The notes under the pieces: generated by a model | The model's database searches: none | What the model saw: only the letters and a program-made list of their open reading frames with translations | Told to the model about the DNA's origin: nothing | From: JBLHKS01 sp047620505 | GTDB lineage: Bacteria > Verrucomicrobiota > Verrucomicrobiia > Verrucomicrobiales > DEV007 | Assembly (NCBI GenBank): GCA_047620505.1 | Contig: JBLHKS010000075.1 | Location: 1-29,314 of the forward strand | Direction of reading: 5' to 3' | Length of the DNA stretch: 29,314 nt | Position numbers and translations under genes: made by a program | Shown here: piece by piece, positions 1 to 8,000 of the stretch | Layout: every line of letters starts with the position of its first letter | Position numbering within the stretch: position 1 is the first letter of the stretch

Positions 1-442
1 TTCCCACGGCGGTTTATGTCTATACCGAGCAGAGCACGGATCTTGGCTTGCAGCTCAATGATCTTGTCTCGGGGCTGAGGGGCAAATTCGAGATCGACGA
101 TTCGTTCAATGTGCTCAAGTTCCGCACCGACGAGTTTAAGATCTCGTTCCTCTCATCTCATATCCGAGATTTCTGACAGACTCACATCCGGCCGTGTCCG
201 AATCGCTTGCTATTGACCTGGTTTCGGGGAAGTCGAGGCGAAACGACTACCGCAAAAATCCCAACCCTCCGATCTTGCATCGCAAGGAGTTGTTCCTCCT
301 CGATGATTATCCGATAGGTCGTTTGTTTTCAGGGCACTCAATCGCGGAGGAGAAAGCCGGTTTGTTCGCCGAGCCTCAGACCATTGGGTTCCGATGGAAC
401 TGGGAGAAACAGGAGATCTGGACAATTCCATGGAGAAAGTAA
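1..442 (+). pseudogene. 3' remnant of a phosphorothioation-associated putative methyltransferase-like gene, frameshifted
   Basis: The gene enters from outside the window. From base 3 the frame reads PTAVYVYTEQ... and reaches ...DEFKISFLSS before a stop at 174-176. A different frame then continues as SYPRFLTDSHPAVSESLAID and runs to the stop at 440-442. That second part contains NPPILHRKELFL, an EEKAGL segment and IGFRWNWE. Joined together, these match my memory of the C-terminal end of the family annotated as DNA phosphorothioation-associated putative methyltransferase (xALYVH..., KVSYLSYPDF, NPPILHRKE, LTxxEExxGL, IGxxxxW). The frames are separated by a perfect tandem duplication of ctcat (152-161); removing one copy restores the reading frame. 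The methyltransferase domain itself would lie upstream and is not visible. Family identification is from motif memory only. An assembly or sequencing error could also produce the break. Confidence 0.6.
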
Positions 443-573
443 TCAGGGCAACAACACTGATCGAATCGAGGCACTCGCATCGAAGAATCCGTTTTCAGGT
501 GGGGCGCAAGCTGTTCGCATCATCCTTGGAGGCGGATCGAGAGTGAAAAAATCGAGTGCGCGCGTCCCCTTTC

Positions 574-602
574 TTGTTTCTTTTCCGGGGCTCAATCATA
601 CT
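574..602 (+). promoter_or_regulatory. Candidate sigma70-type promoter ahead of queF
   Basis: TTGTTT (574-579) and CATACT (597-602) are separated by exactly 17 bp and lie about 35 bp upstream of the queF ATG at 637. Matches to consensus are 3/6 and 4/6, so this is weak. The gap 443-636 holds no gene I can support, and I see no convincing preQ1 riboswitch in it. Confidence 0.25.
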
Positions 603-636
603 GTCTCCGAAAGAAATTTAGAATTCCAGAGACCCA

Positions 637-1056
637 ATGAGCGGAAGCAAGAAAACAGATCTGACGATTCTCGGCCATAACGTCAAAAATCTACCGAAAC
701 GGCCAAATTTGGCCAAATTGGAGACATTTAAAAACCAGTTTCCGAAGCGGAATTACGAGATTGCGATCGATTGCCCCGATTTTACTTCACTGTGCCCGGT
801 GACCGGGCAACCAGATTTCGCCCGACTCACGATTACCTACGTTCCGAGCAAGCTTTGTGTCGAAACCAAGTCGCTCAAGATCTATCTGAACGCGTTTCGC
901 AATGAACCCTCGTTCAACGAGGAGATTGTGAATCGTGTTCTTGAGGACCTGGTGAACGGGATCGCGCCTCGGGAAATGAAAGTGGTGGGCAATTTCGCGC
1001 CACGGGGCGGCATTTCGCTGACGATATCGGCTCAGCATCCCGATCCAGCAGTCTGA
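637..1056 (+). CDS. queF: NADPH-dependent 7-cyano-7-deazaguanine (preQ0) reductase, type I QueF
   Basis: 139 aa, the size of the short unimodular (type I) QueF enzymes. QueF reduces the nitrile of preQ0 to the aminomethyl group of preQ1 with two NADPH, a cytosolic step of the queuosine tRNA pathway. Visible motifs are the nucleophile context LCPVTGQPDF (Cys53, with Asp60 as the expected proton donor), the substrate/NADPH motif ETKSLKIY (residues 76-83) and a conserved RGGISL near the C terminus. The ATG at 637 gives a normal N terminus. It leads a five-gene 7-deazaguanine run, 13 bp ahead of queC. Its presence is notable because preQ0, not preQ1, is the known Dpd precursor; it either feeds tRNA queuosine or supplies preQ1 for something else. 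Confidence 0.93.
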   Translation: MSGSKKTDLTILGHNVKNLPKRPNLAKLETFKNQFPKRNYEIAIDCPDFTSLCPVTGQPDFARLTITYVPSKLCVETKSLKIYLNAFRNEPSFNEEIVNRVLEDLVNGIAPREMKVVGNFAPRGGISLTISAQHPDPAV

Positions 1057-1069
1057 ACAATCCTTATTT

Positions 1070-1777
1070 ATGAAAGTCATTGTCTTGCTGAGCGGAGGAA
1101 TGGATTCCGTCGCAGCCTTGTATCAAGCTCGCACGGAACACGAAGTGGTTGCGACCCTCAGTTTTGATTACGGCTCCAAGCACAATCACAAGGAGATTCC
1201 TTTCGCCAAGCTTCACAGCGACGAACTAGGCGTCCCCCATCAGACAATCAATCTGGACTTCGTTGATCAGCTTTTCAAATCAGACCTTCTCCAGTCCGGC
1301 GGCGAGATTCCTGAGGGCCACTACGAAGAGGCAAATATGAAATCGACGGTCGTCCCGTTTCGGAATGGCATTATGCTCTCTATTGCAGCAGGACTAGCCA
1401 ATAGCCACGGAGCTGAGGGACTCGTCATTGCTGCGCATGGCGGGGACCACGCCGTCTACCCCGACTGCCGTGAAGAATTCATGAAGGCCATTGGCGATGC
1501 CATCCGTCTTGGTACGGATCCGATGGATGCAGAGGATAACCCTGCGGTGCAACTCCTTCGCCCTTTCATCGCCATGCGCAAAGAAGATATCGCTGCTCGT
1601 GGTCATGAATTGAATGTGGACTTCGCAAAAACCTGGTCCTGCTACAAAGGCGGCGACATCCATTGCGGCAAATGCAGCACCTGCGTGGAGAGACGAGAAG
1701 CCTTCGACCTAGCTGGTCTAGCAGACCCTACTGAGTATCTTGGGACCGGCCCCCTTCCGTCGAAGCCATCTGCGTAA
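1070..1777 (+). CDS. queC: 7-cyano-7-deazaguanine (preQ0) synthase QueC
   Basis: 235 aa, normal for the family. QueC is an ATP-dependent enzyme that converts 7-carboxy-7-deazaguanine (CDG) and ammonia into preQ0, the last step before the base is used for tRNA or DNA. The N terminus carries the PP-loop ATP pyrophosphatase motif LLSGGMDS (residues 6-13). VVPFRNGIML (94-103) and HGGDHAVYPDCREEF (123-137) are the conserved substrate-site segments. Four cysteines near the C terminus (Cys191, 199, 202, 205; pattern CYKGGDIHCGKCSTC) form the structural zinc site. It sits 13 bp after queF and 6 bp before queE, so it is almost certainly co-transcribed with them. No strong Shine-Dalgarno precedes the ATG. 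Confidence 0.96.
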   Translation: MKVIVLLSGGMDSVAALYQARTEHEVVATLSFDYGSKHNHKEIPFAKLHSDELGVPHQTINLDFVDQLFKSDLLQSGGEIPEGHYEEANMKSTVVPFRNGIMLSIAAGLANSHGAEGLVIAAHGGDHAVYPDCREEFMKAIGDAIRLGTDPMDAEDNPAVQLLRPFIAMRKEDIAARGHELNVDFAKTWSCYKGGDIHCGKCSTCVERREAFDLAGLADPTEYLGTGPLPSKPSA

Positions 1778-1783
1778 TTTCAA

Positions 1784-2479
1784 ATGTTCATCTCCGAAAT
1801 TTTCTATTCGATTCAAGGCGAGGGCGAACTGACCGGCGTCCCTTCGGTTTTCATTCGAATTTCGGGCTGTAATCTCCGCTGCCGTTGGTGCGACACGAAA
1901 TACGCTTCATGGGATCCCGAGGGCGATGACATGAGTCTCGAAGACATCCAGGCCGAGGTTCGCAAATACTCATCAAGGCACTGCGTCGTTACCGGTGGAG
2001 AACCCATGGTCGCCAAAGGTATTCACGACCTTCTGAGGGCGCTGAAGGAAGATGGTTATCACTTGACGATCGAGACGGCCGCTACGATTTCACCCGAGGG
2101 AATCGCGTGCGATCTGGCCTCTCTCAGTCCGAAGCTGAGCAACTCGACACCTCACTCCGGTGAGATTGCTGAGGGCTGGATCGAGAAGCACGAAAAACTC
2201 CGTCTTCAGCCCGAAGTCATCCGTGCATGGATTGACCGATATCCCTTTCAACTCAAGTTTGTCATCGCGGACGCTGGGGATCTCGACGAGATCGAGAGAC
2301 TGTTGGCGCAGATTGATCGGGACATCCCACCACACAAGGTCCTGCTCATGCCAGAGGGCGTTTCGACGGCTACGATCAGAGGGAGGGACGAGACTTTGAT
2401 CGACCTCTGCAAGCAACGTGGCTACCGTTACTGCAATCGGCTCCACGTGGAGATGTTTGGAAATACACGAGGAACTTGA
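1784..2479 (+). CDS. queE: 7-carboxy-7-deazaguanine synthase QueE (radical SAM)
   Basis: 231 aa. QueE uses S-adenosylmethionine and a [4Fe-4S] cluster to rearrange 6-carboxy-tetrahydropterin into CDG, the ring-contracting step of deazaguanine synthesis. The N terminus has YSIQGEGELTGVPSVFIR, then the radical-SAM cysteines CNLRCRWC (Cys29, Cys33, Cys36; CX3CX2C) and the SAM-binding TGGEP motif (residues 70-74). The cluster cysteines and the early substrate motif are intact, so it should be active. The 3' end carries the GAGGA element (2469-2473) that probably serves the next gene, queD. Confidence 0.95.
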   Translation: MFISEIFYSIQGEGELTGVPSVFIRISGCNLRCRWCDTKYASWDPEGDDMSLEDIQAEVRKYSSRHCVVTGGEPMVAKGIHDLLRALKEDGYHLTIETAATISPEGIACDLASLSPKLSNSTPHSGEIAEGWIEKHEKLRLQPEVIRAWIDRYPFQLKFVIADAGDLDEIERLLAQIDRDIPPHKVLLMPEGVSTATIRGRDETLIDLCKQRGYRYCNRLHVEMFGNTRGT

Positions 2480-2484
2480 ATTCT

Positions 2485-2940
2485 ATGCCTTACCGAATCT
2501 GCAAAACCATCGATATTGAGAACGGCCACATGCTCTCGAAGCATCCAGACAAGTGCCAGTTCCCGCACGGACACACACGGAAAGTCGAATTCGTTCTCGA
2601 AGCGGTCGACCTCGATGTGAACGAAATGGTCTGCGATTTCAAGATTGTCAAACAAGCTGTAGAGGACTACCTCGACACGCTGGATCACGCCATGTGCATG
2701 AACACGGACGATCCGGCCTACGCTGAATTCAAGGAGCGCTACGGCGAGCGTGTCATTGGGTTCGAGTCTCAGGACCCGACCACCGAAGTCATGGCGAAGG
2801 TGATCCACGACACCTTCAATCGGAATTTGGCGGACTATGCTGCTCGACCGGACAAGCGTTACCCGTTTCGAGCGAGTGTTAGGGTCGTCAAAGTCAGGGT
2901 TTGGGAGACAGCGACGTCGTGGGCGGAATATTTTGGATAA
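2485..2940 (+). CDS. queD: 6-carboxy-5,6,7,8-tetrahydropterin synthase QueD
   Basis: 151 aa from the ATG at 2485. I prefer this start to a TTG at 2476 because GAGGA at 2469-2473 is spaced 11 nt from it and the protein then begins MPYRICKTIDI, as expected for the family. QueD converts dihydroneopterin triphosphate to 6-carboxytetrahydropterin. The zinc ligands are His15 and His28/His30 (in FPHGH), and the catalytic cysteine is Cys24 in DKCQFPHGH. Other conserved acid/base positions are VCDF (Asp51 region), DHAM (His68) and PTTE (Glu101). Five bases separate it from queE and ten from folE2. All zinc and catalytic positions are present. Confidence 0.94.
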   Translation: MPYRICKTIDIENGHMLSKHPDKCQFPHGHTRKVEFVLEAVDLDVNEMVCDFKIVKQAVEDYLDTLDHAMCMNTDDPAYAEFKERYGERVIGFESQDPTTEVMAKVIHDTFNRNLADYAARPDKRYPFRASVRVVKVRVWETATSWAEYFG

Positions 2941-2950
2941 GGAAATTCTG

Positions 2951-3757
2951 ATGCCCGAACAACTATTGCCAGATATTCAGGCGACCGGTGATGAACGCGG
3001 AATAGCGATTGATCGCGTAGGAGTCTCAGACCTCGAGTACCCGATTCAAGTCATGGATGCTGAGGGAAACCCGATCCCCGTGGCAGCGAAGATTTCCATG
3101 TCGGTCCATCTCCCGCACCATTTCAAAGGCACTCACATGAGCCGCTTTCTGGAAGTGCTTTCGAAGCACGAGGGGGAAATCACAATGCGGACCCTTCCCA
3201 ATATTCTTCATGACCTTAAAGATCGCCTGGACGCGGAGAGCGCCCACATCGAGGTCGGTTTCAGTTACTTCATCACCAAGCAAGCGCCGGTGACCAAGAT
3301 GCCAGCGAAAGTCCGGTGCCATTGCACGTTCATTGGGGAGTCTAATGGGTCTAATGACGAATTCATCCTTCGCGTGGAAACTCCAGTCACCACCCTTTGC
3401 CCTTGCAGCAAGGAGATCAGCGCCCGCGGGGCACACAACCAGAGAGGTTACGTGACGACAGAGGTGAAACCTGCGAAGAAAACTGACGGAACCTGGGAAC
3501 TCATCCTGATTGAGGAACTCGTCGACGTTGCCGAACGCTCGGGTTCTTCGCCCATCTACGCCCTTCTGAAACGCCCGGACGAAAAGTACGTCACCGAAGA
3601 GGCCTACGACAATCCGGTCTTCGTCGAAGACGTGGTGCGGAATGCCGCGGCGATTCTGCGCGAAGACAGTCGCATCGCTTCATTCACTGTGAAAACGGTC
3701 AACCACGAGAGCATTCACGATCATAACGCCTTTGCTATCGTGTCTTCTGGGGGATAA
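2951..3757 (+). CDS. folE2: GTP cyclohydrolase IB (FolE2)
   Basis: 268 aa from the ATG at 2951, preceded by AAGGA (2939-2943) at ideal spacing. An upstream in-frame extension overlapping queD is unlikely. FolE2 is the metal-dependent, zinc-independent form of GTP cyclohydrolase I and makes dihydroneopterin triphosphate, the entry point for both folate and 7-deazaguanines. Recognisable signatures are HLPHHFKGTHMSRF (53-66), the active-site cysteine in TTLCPCSKEIS (Cys150), GAHNQRG (160-166) and the C-terminal NPVFVEDVVR segment. With QueD, QueE and QueC it completes GTP to preQ0 inside the locus, so the DNA-modification system does not depend on a housekeeping GTP cyclohydrolase. Confidence 0.94.
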   Translation: MPEQLLPDIQATGDERGIAIDRVGVSDLEYPIQVMDAEGNPIPVAAKISMSVHLPHHFKGTHMSRFLEVLSKHEGEITMRTLPNILHDLKDRLDAESAHIEVGFSYFITKQAPVTKMPAKVRCHCTFIGESNGSNDEFILRVETPVTTLCPCSKEISARGAHNQRGYVTTEVKPAKKTDGTWELILIEELVDVAERSGSSPIYALLKRPDEKYVTEEAYDNPVFVEDVVRNAAAILREDSRIASFTVKTVNHESIHDHNAFAIVSSGG

Positions 3758-3766
3758 ATATCACGC

Positions 3767-4627
3767 ATGGGGAACGCTGAACCGGAGTATTGGGGGGCGT
3801 TGGATCTGATCTGCCGAGGTTTTGAGGCGCACATGAACGGTGCCGGAGCAAGGGAGTTGAGAAAACATTCCCGTAAGACTCCGAGGCCGCTGCCGGGTGA
3901 CCGGGAAATAATGCGCCGGATTGTCATTGCGATTTCGTACAGTCAGGGAGCCCAATCCAAACTCGTGACCGGTCTGATCGATGATCCGATCTTCTCGGTG
4001 GCGTTTGTTGATTTTGACATTGCCGGCCTAGCGAATCAAAATCCCGAGACACTCAGGCAGCGCTACTGGACGCGCCTTGGTTACCTACGATTTAAAAAGA
4101 AGATCGACCGCATTATTCGCTGTGCCCAGGTGTTGAAGTTGATCATATCCGAGTGCGGTAACTTCGCCACCTACCTGAGTTCTTTCAAGATTCCAAGACG
4201 CCTCAACGCCGAGACCGACATCAGCAAATTCTGGAGCGGTTTTACCGCGTTGCGCCAAGATCTCCGTGCTCGTGACATGCCATTTTTCCGGCAGACAACA
4301 TCCCTGCTGCAGTTACTGCTCGATCTTGATTACGACTCCGTTAAGCCGGATTTGATCGTGATGCGTTTGGCACGAAGAATCGGAATGGTTGAGTTCGAAA
4401 TCGGCGAGGCGTATTTGCAGATAGTTGTCCGCGGTTTTCAGAAGTATGCGGTTGCCAGAGGCGTGCGGCTCTCGGCTATCGATCTCCAAGTGCTGGCCTT
4501 CGGCGGGCAATCCAACGCTCGTGGACTGTTGGACCAAAGTTTTTGTCCATCATCAGATCCTTGTCAGAAAACAGATTGTCTGGTTGGAAGCAGTGGGCTT
4601 TGTAAAGCTCGTATGAGAAAAGAGTAA
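3767..4627 (+). CDS. Divergent HhH-GPD superfamily DNA glycosylase-like protein with C-terminal four-Cys (Fe-S-type) loop
   Basis: 286 aa, starting 9 bp after folE2 and therefore probably in the same operon. I do not recognise a named family. It can be laid against endonuclease III: MPFFRQTTSLLQLLL (171-185) takes the place of the hairpin LPGVGRKTA..., and exactly as in EndoIII the last residue of a 25-residue stretch is an Asp (Asp195 in VKPDLIVMRLARR, versus the catalytic VDTHIFR). The lyase lysine is replaced (Thr177) and the hairpin glycines are lost, which would suggest a monofunctional glycosylase or a binding-only protein. The C terminus has Cys260, 266, 271 and 279 followed by a basic tail, like the EndoIII [4Fe-4S] loop but with altered spacing (CX5CX4CX7C). 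A role in removing or sensing deazaguanine bases in DNA is inference from context. Confidence 0.6.
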   Translation: MGNAEPEYWGALDLICRGFEAHMNGAGARELRKHSRKTPRPLPGDREIMRRIVIAISYSQGAQSKLVTGLIDDPIFSVAFVDFDIAGLANQNPETLRQRYWTRLGYLRFKKKIDRIIRCAQVLKLIISECGNFATYLSSFKIPRRLNAETDISKFWSGFTALRQDLRARDMPFFRQTTSLLQLLLDLDYDSVKPDLIVMRLARRIGMVEFEIGEAYLQIVVRGFQKYAVARGVRLSAIDLQVLAFGGQSNARGLLDQSFCPSSDPCQKTDCLVGSSGLCKARMRKE

Positions 4628-4745
4628 TTCTTCGTAGTTTGCCCGTCGAGAAACCTCATCCTGCTCTCCTGCGTCAGCACTAAGATTGTCGACATTGACG
4701 AGTTGTTTATTTTGGAAGATTTTTGACGACGCTGCAACGTTCACT

Positions 4746-4759
4746 TGTTCACGAGAACA
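4746..4759. promoter_or_regulatory. LexA-box-like operator, exact match to the Verrucomicrobia consensus
   Basis: TGTTC-ACGA-GAACA is a perfect match to the TGTTC-N4-GAACA motif described for Verrucomicrobium LexA. The flanks extend the dyad to 8-bp arms (4743-4750 and 4755-4762). It lies in the only large gap, 241 bp before the dpdE start, with a TTGACG -35-like element at 4723-4728 just upstream. The position suits repression of the dpdE operon. Whether LexA of this organism binds it is not shown by the sequence. Confidence 0.55.
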
Positions 4760-4901
4760 AGTTGAAGAAAAACATATTACGGAGCGACGGGATTTCGCGG
4801 CGTGCCATTTTTGCCCTACCTGTTGACTCACTTTTAGCATCGACAAAGCCGACAGGAAGCAAGAGCGTCCATATGGGGTCTGTGAGCGTTGTGGTTTTGG
4901 T

Positions 4902-4930
4902 AAAGGGCTCACAGGGAATGCCCCCTTTTT
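4902..4930 (+). terminator. Terminator-like hairpin in the dpdE leader
   Basis: AAAGGG (4902-4907) pairs with CCCTTT (4923-4928); alternatively GGGC (4905-4908) pairs with GCCC (4920-4923). The stem runs into T5 (4926-4930). It may end read-through from the que/glycosylase operon or act as an attenuator in the dpdE leader, since it lies between the LexA-type site and dpdE. The stem is short and the loop long, so this is tentative. Confidence 0.3.
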
Positions 4931-5000
4931 GGGTAGCATAAATGGATTTTTATTGAAAACGGTAGACGTTGAAATTCAACGAGGAAATTCTTTTAGAGGG

Positions 5001-8000
5001 ATGATTGGGAGCTTTATTCGAAGCAAGCGACGCCGGGAACTCGGCGTCGGCAAAATGATCGGTGACGGCGCGGCCATTGAAATTGAATTCTTCGACTCGC
5101 CGGTAGAATCCGAGCGATACAGTATCATCGAAAGGAGTTCCGCTGTTGAGCGCGTGACGTTGCCGCCCCAGACCCGCGTCTATTACTTCGATCAGAAAAC
5201 AGGCAACTGGCGCATGGGACGCATTGAGAGTCATGCGGATGATCACTGCCAAATCGCGCTGCCGAACCGCATCAGCGTATCCATTCCGGAGCGGGAGGCA
5301 TATATTCGCTGGAACAAACCCATCAAAGACCCGAGTGAGCACCTTGCCGCGCGTGTTTGCGAAACGCCTTTTTTTCACAGCGGGCGCGCGGACTTGCTCA
5401 GATCATTCGTGCGTCAGCGGGCCGCCTCCTGCGGAATGACAGCGATATTGTCGGCCCCAATCGTTCTTGAGCGACACCAGGTGGAGGTTGTGCGTCGCGT
5501 TCTTCAGGATCCGGTGCAACGATATCTGCTCGCGGACGAGGTCGGTCTTGGAAAAACAATCGAAGCCGGCGTCATCATTCGCCAATACGTCCTCGATCAT
5601 TTGAACGATCACCAGGTCCTGGTCATCGTGCCCAGGACGCTGGTCGACCAGTGGAAGTCCGAGCTTTCCATACGCTGTCAATTGGACGAGCGGTTTGGCC
5701 ACAACCTGACCATCGTCGCGTTGGAGGATATCTCTGAAATGAGTTTGGAAGAACTTGCCGCAGGGATGGTCGTCGTGGACGAGGCGCATCAGGCGGTAAA
5801 GGGTTGGGAACAACCGGAGGGCTCCCCTCTGCGAAAGCGCTTTGAAACCCTCCGCGCGATTACCGAGCCGCAAGTCGCGCCCCGACTTCTTTTACTGTCC
5901 GCGACGCCGGTTCGCCGCAATGAAGATGGTTTCCTCGCGCTGCTCCATCTTTTGGATCCAGCCGTCTACAGTCTGAATGACAGGGATTCGTTTCGTGAAA
6001 AAGTGGCGAAACGTCAGGACCTAGCGGATCTATTCTATGCTTTTACGGAGGAGCAACAGAGCTATTTTCTCGAGGGGATGCTCGATCAATTGGCGGAGAT
6101 GTTTCCCCGCGACAAGAGGCTTCTGAGCCTTCTGGATCATCTTCGGCCATGGTTGGATTTGTCCGTTCCAGAGGACGCCGGGGAACGAAGGGCGGCAATA
6201 CGGGATGTTCGATCCCATCTCAGCGAGACGTATCGCCTGCATCGCCGTTTGCTGCGCAATCGTCGCTCCGCCGACGTTGAAGGATTGCTCCCGGGGAGAT
6301 CGGGGGTGACTCAATCTTACTACACCGATCCCGCGGCCAGACTGGTCGAGCAGGGGCTCGAAAAATGGCGGGCCGCTGCCGCGTCGGAGATCTGGAATCG
6401 CGAGGACTCGGAGGAGGCGCGAGCGTTAAAGAGAATTTTCCTCATTCTGCTGCAAGCCGCCGGGAGCGATCTGCGCGCGTTTGCGTGGCTCGTGGCGGAA
6501 CGGATGTGCCCAGGGCAACCTCAGACCGAGCGCTTCGGCAGGTTGATAGAGGACGAAGGAGTCCAGGTCCTTCAAGTGCATCCCCATTTTCAGGAGGAGT
6601 ATACCATACTGAGTGAGATGTACAAAGCGGCGAAAGGACGAAATTCGAATCAATGCCGCATTGAACATATCGGTTCGATCGCGAAGGAGCGGGTGACCTT
6701 GGGCTTTCGTGTCGTGGTTTTTGCGTCGAGTCCCGAATTGGCGGATCAACTTTTTGAATTCCTGAGTCGATCCAACAGCGTTCTGGTCTTCCGACATCAG
6801 TTGGAGGACACCGACTGGCGCTCTTTTTGTGATGTGACCACTGAGGGAGTTCTGATTTGTGACAGCGCCGCGGAGGAAGGGCTAAACTTGCAAGGCGGGA
6901 AGACCTGCATGATCCACGCGGATATCCCGCTGTCGCCGAACTCTTTGGAACAGCGCATGGGCCGATTGGATCGGTTCGGAGTTGGGCATCCCGTGATTTC
7001 GCTGGCGCCTGTCCCTGAGGAATGTCCCTATCAGGAAGCATGGTTGGTGTGTTTGACCGACGCCTATTCGGTATTCTCGCGCTCGATCGCCGCTTTGCAA
7101 TATGTGGTGGAAGACGAGATGCGCGAACTGTCAGACTCTCTACTGTTCGATGGCGAAACCGCCTTGCGCGAGTCCAACCGCCGACTCCGAGGCGACGAAG
7201 GCAAGTTGCAAAAGGAACTGGACGCCATCCGGGCTCAAGACGAACTCGATTCCATCGACGTGGTCATAGACGATAACGCAATCGATTTGACTTCGAGGAT
7301 TGAAACCTTCGAGGAGGACGCCGGCATTTTTCAGAAATCTGTGAGAGCTTGGCTCGGCGGAAGGCTACACTTCATTTGTGTTGGCGAACGGGAACCGACG
7401 GACAATGTTGTCCGCTATCATTATTCTCAATCGGGACGGGGACGCCCAACACTGATGTCGGCGCTCGACTTCCATTTTTGGTTTGCGCGATCCGTGGAAC
7501 GTGGCGCAAAACATCCCTATTTCCCACCTCCTCTGACTTGGGCGCTGAGTTTTTCTCGCGAGACGGCACGTTCCAGGAAAGTTGGTTTAGGCAGGATTGG
7601 AAATCCCGTGGTGGATTGTCTCCACGAACACTTGAAATGGGACGATCGGGGCACTTGCTTTGCGTTCTGGCGAGTTTCCGATCGGTTGGAGACATCGGAG
7701 GTTCAACTGTTCCTGCGCTTCGATTTCGTCATCGAGGCCGGATTGGAAACCGTTTCCAGACTGGCGGAGGAGCGTCCAGAGTTGAGCGAGGCGGCGCTGC
7801 GACGGCGCGCCGACGCGGCGTTTCCCCCAATCGCCCGAACACTTTGGCTCAGCGAAGATCTCGAGGAACCGGATGAAGTCACGCTGGCGGATCTGGAATT
7901 GCCGTATGAAAGACACGACAAGAGCGTCAACATCAATCAAGACCGTTGGCCGTTGGTGGAAGCGAAATTCGACCTTGCAAACTGGCCTTATCACTGTCGC

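Larger units (their letters stand above)
4628..5000 (+). other. Main intergenic gap between the que operon and the dpdE operon
   Basis: 373 bp without a gene I can support. It is more AT-rich than its surroundings. It contains a LexA-type dyad (4746-4759), two TTGACG -35-like hexamers (4695-4700 and 4723-4728) without a good partner -10 at standard spacing, and a hairpin followed by T5 (4902-4930). A 22-codon frame from ATG 4873 to the stop at 4939-4941 spans the hairpin but shows no family features. Short frames on either strand here look random. This is the likely promoter and leader region for the helicase/restriction operon. Confidence 0.6.

Noticed and set aside
443..636. preQ1 riboswitch ahead of queF
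   Set aside because: I looked for the short preQ1-I hairpin with an A-rich tail near the queF start and did not find a convincing match.
384..680. 98-codon open frame overlapping the pseudogene end and the start of queF
   Set aside because: Low-complexity, no family match, and it overlaps the well-supported queF start; probably chance.
4553..4939. 128-codon open frame on the - strand across the end of the glycosylase-like gene and the intergenic gap
   Set aside because: It overlaps a supported gene on the other strand, and its composition (Ser, Lys, Gln-rich, no motifs) looks random.
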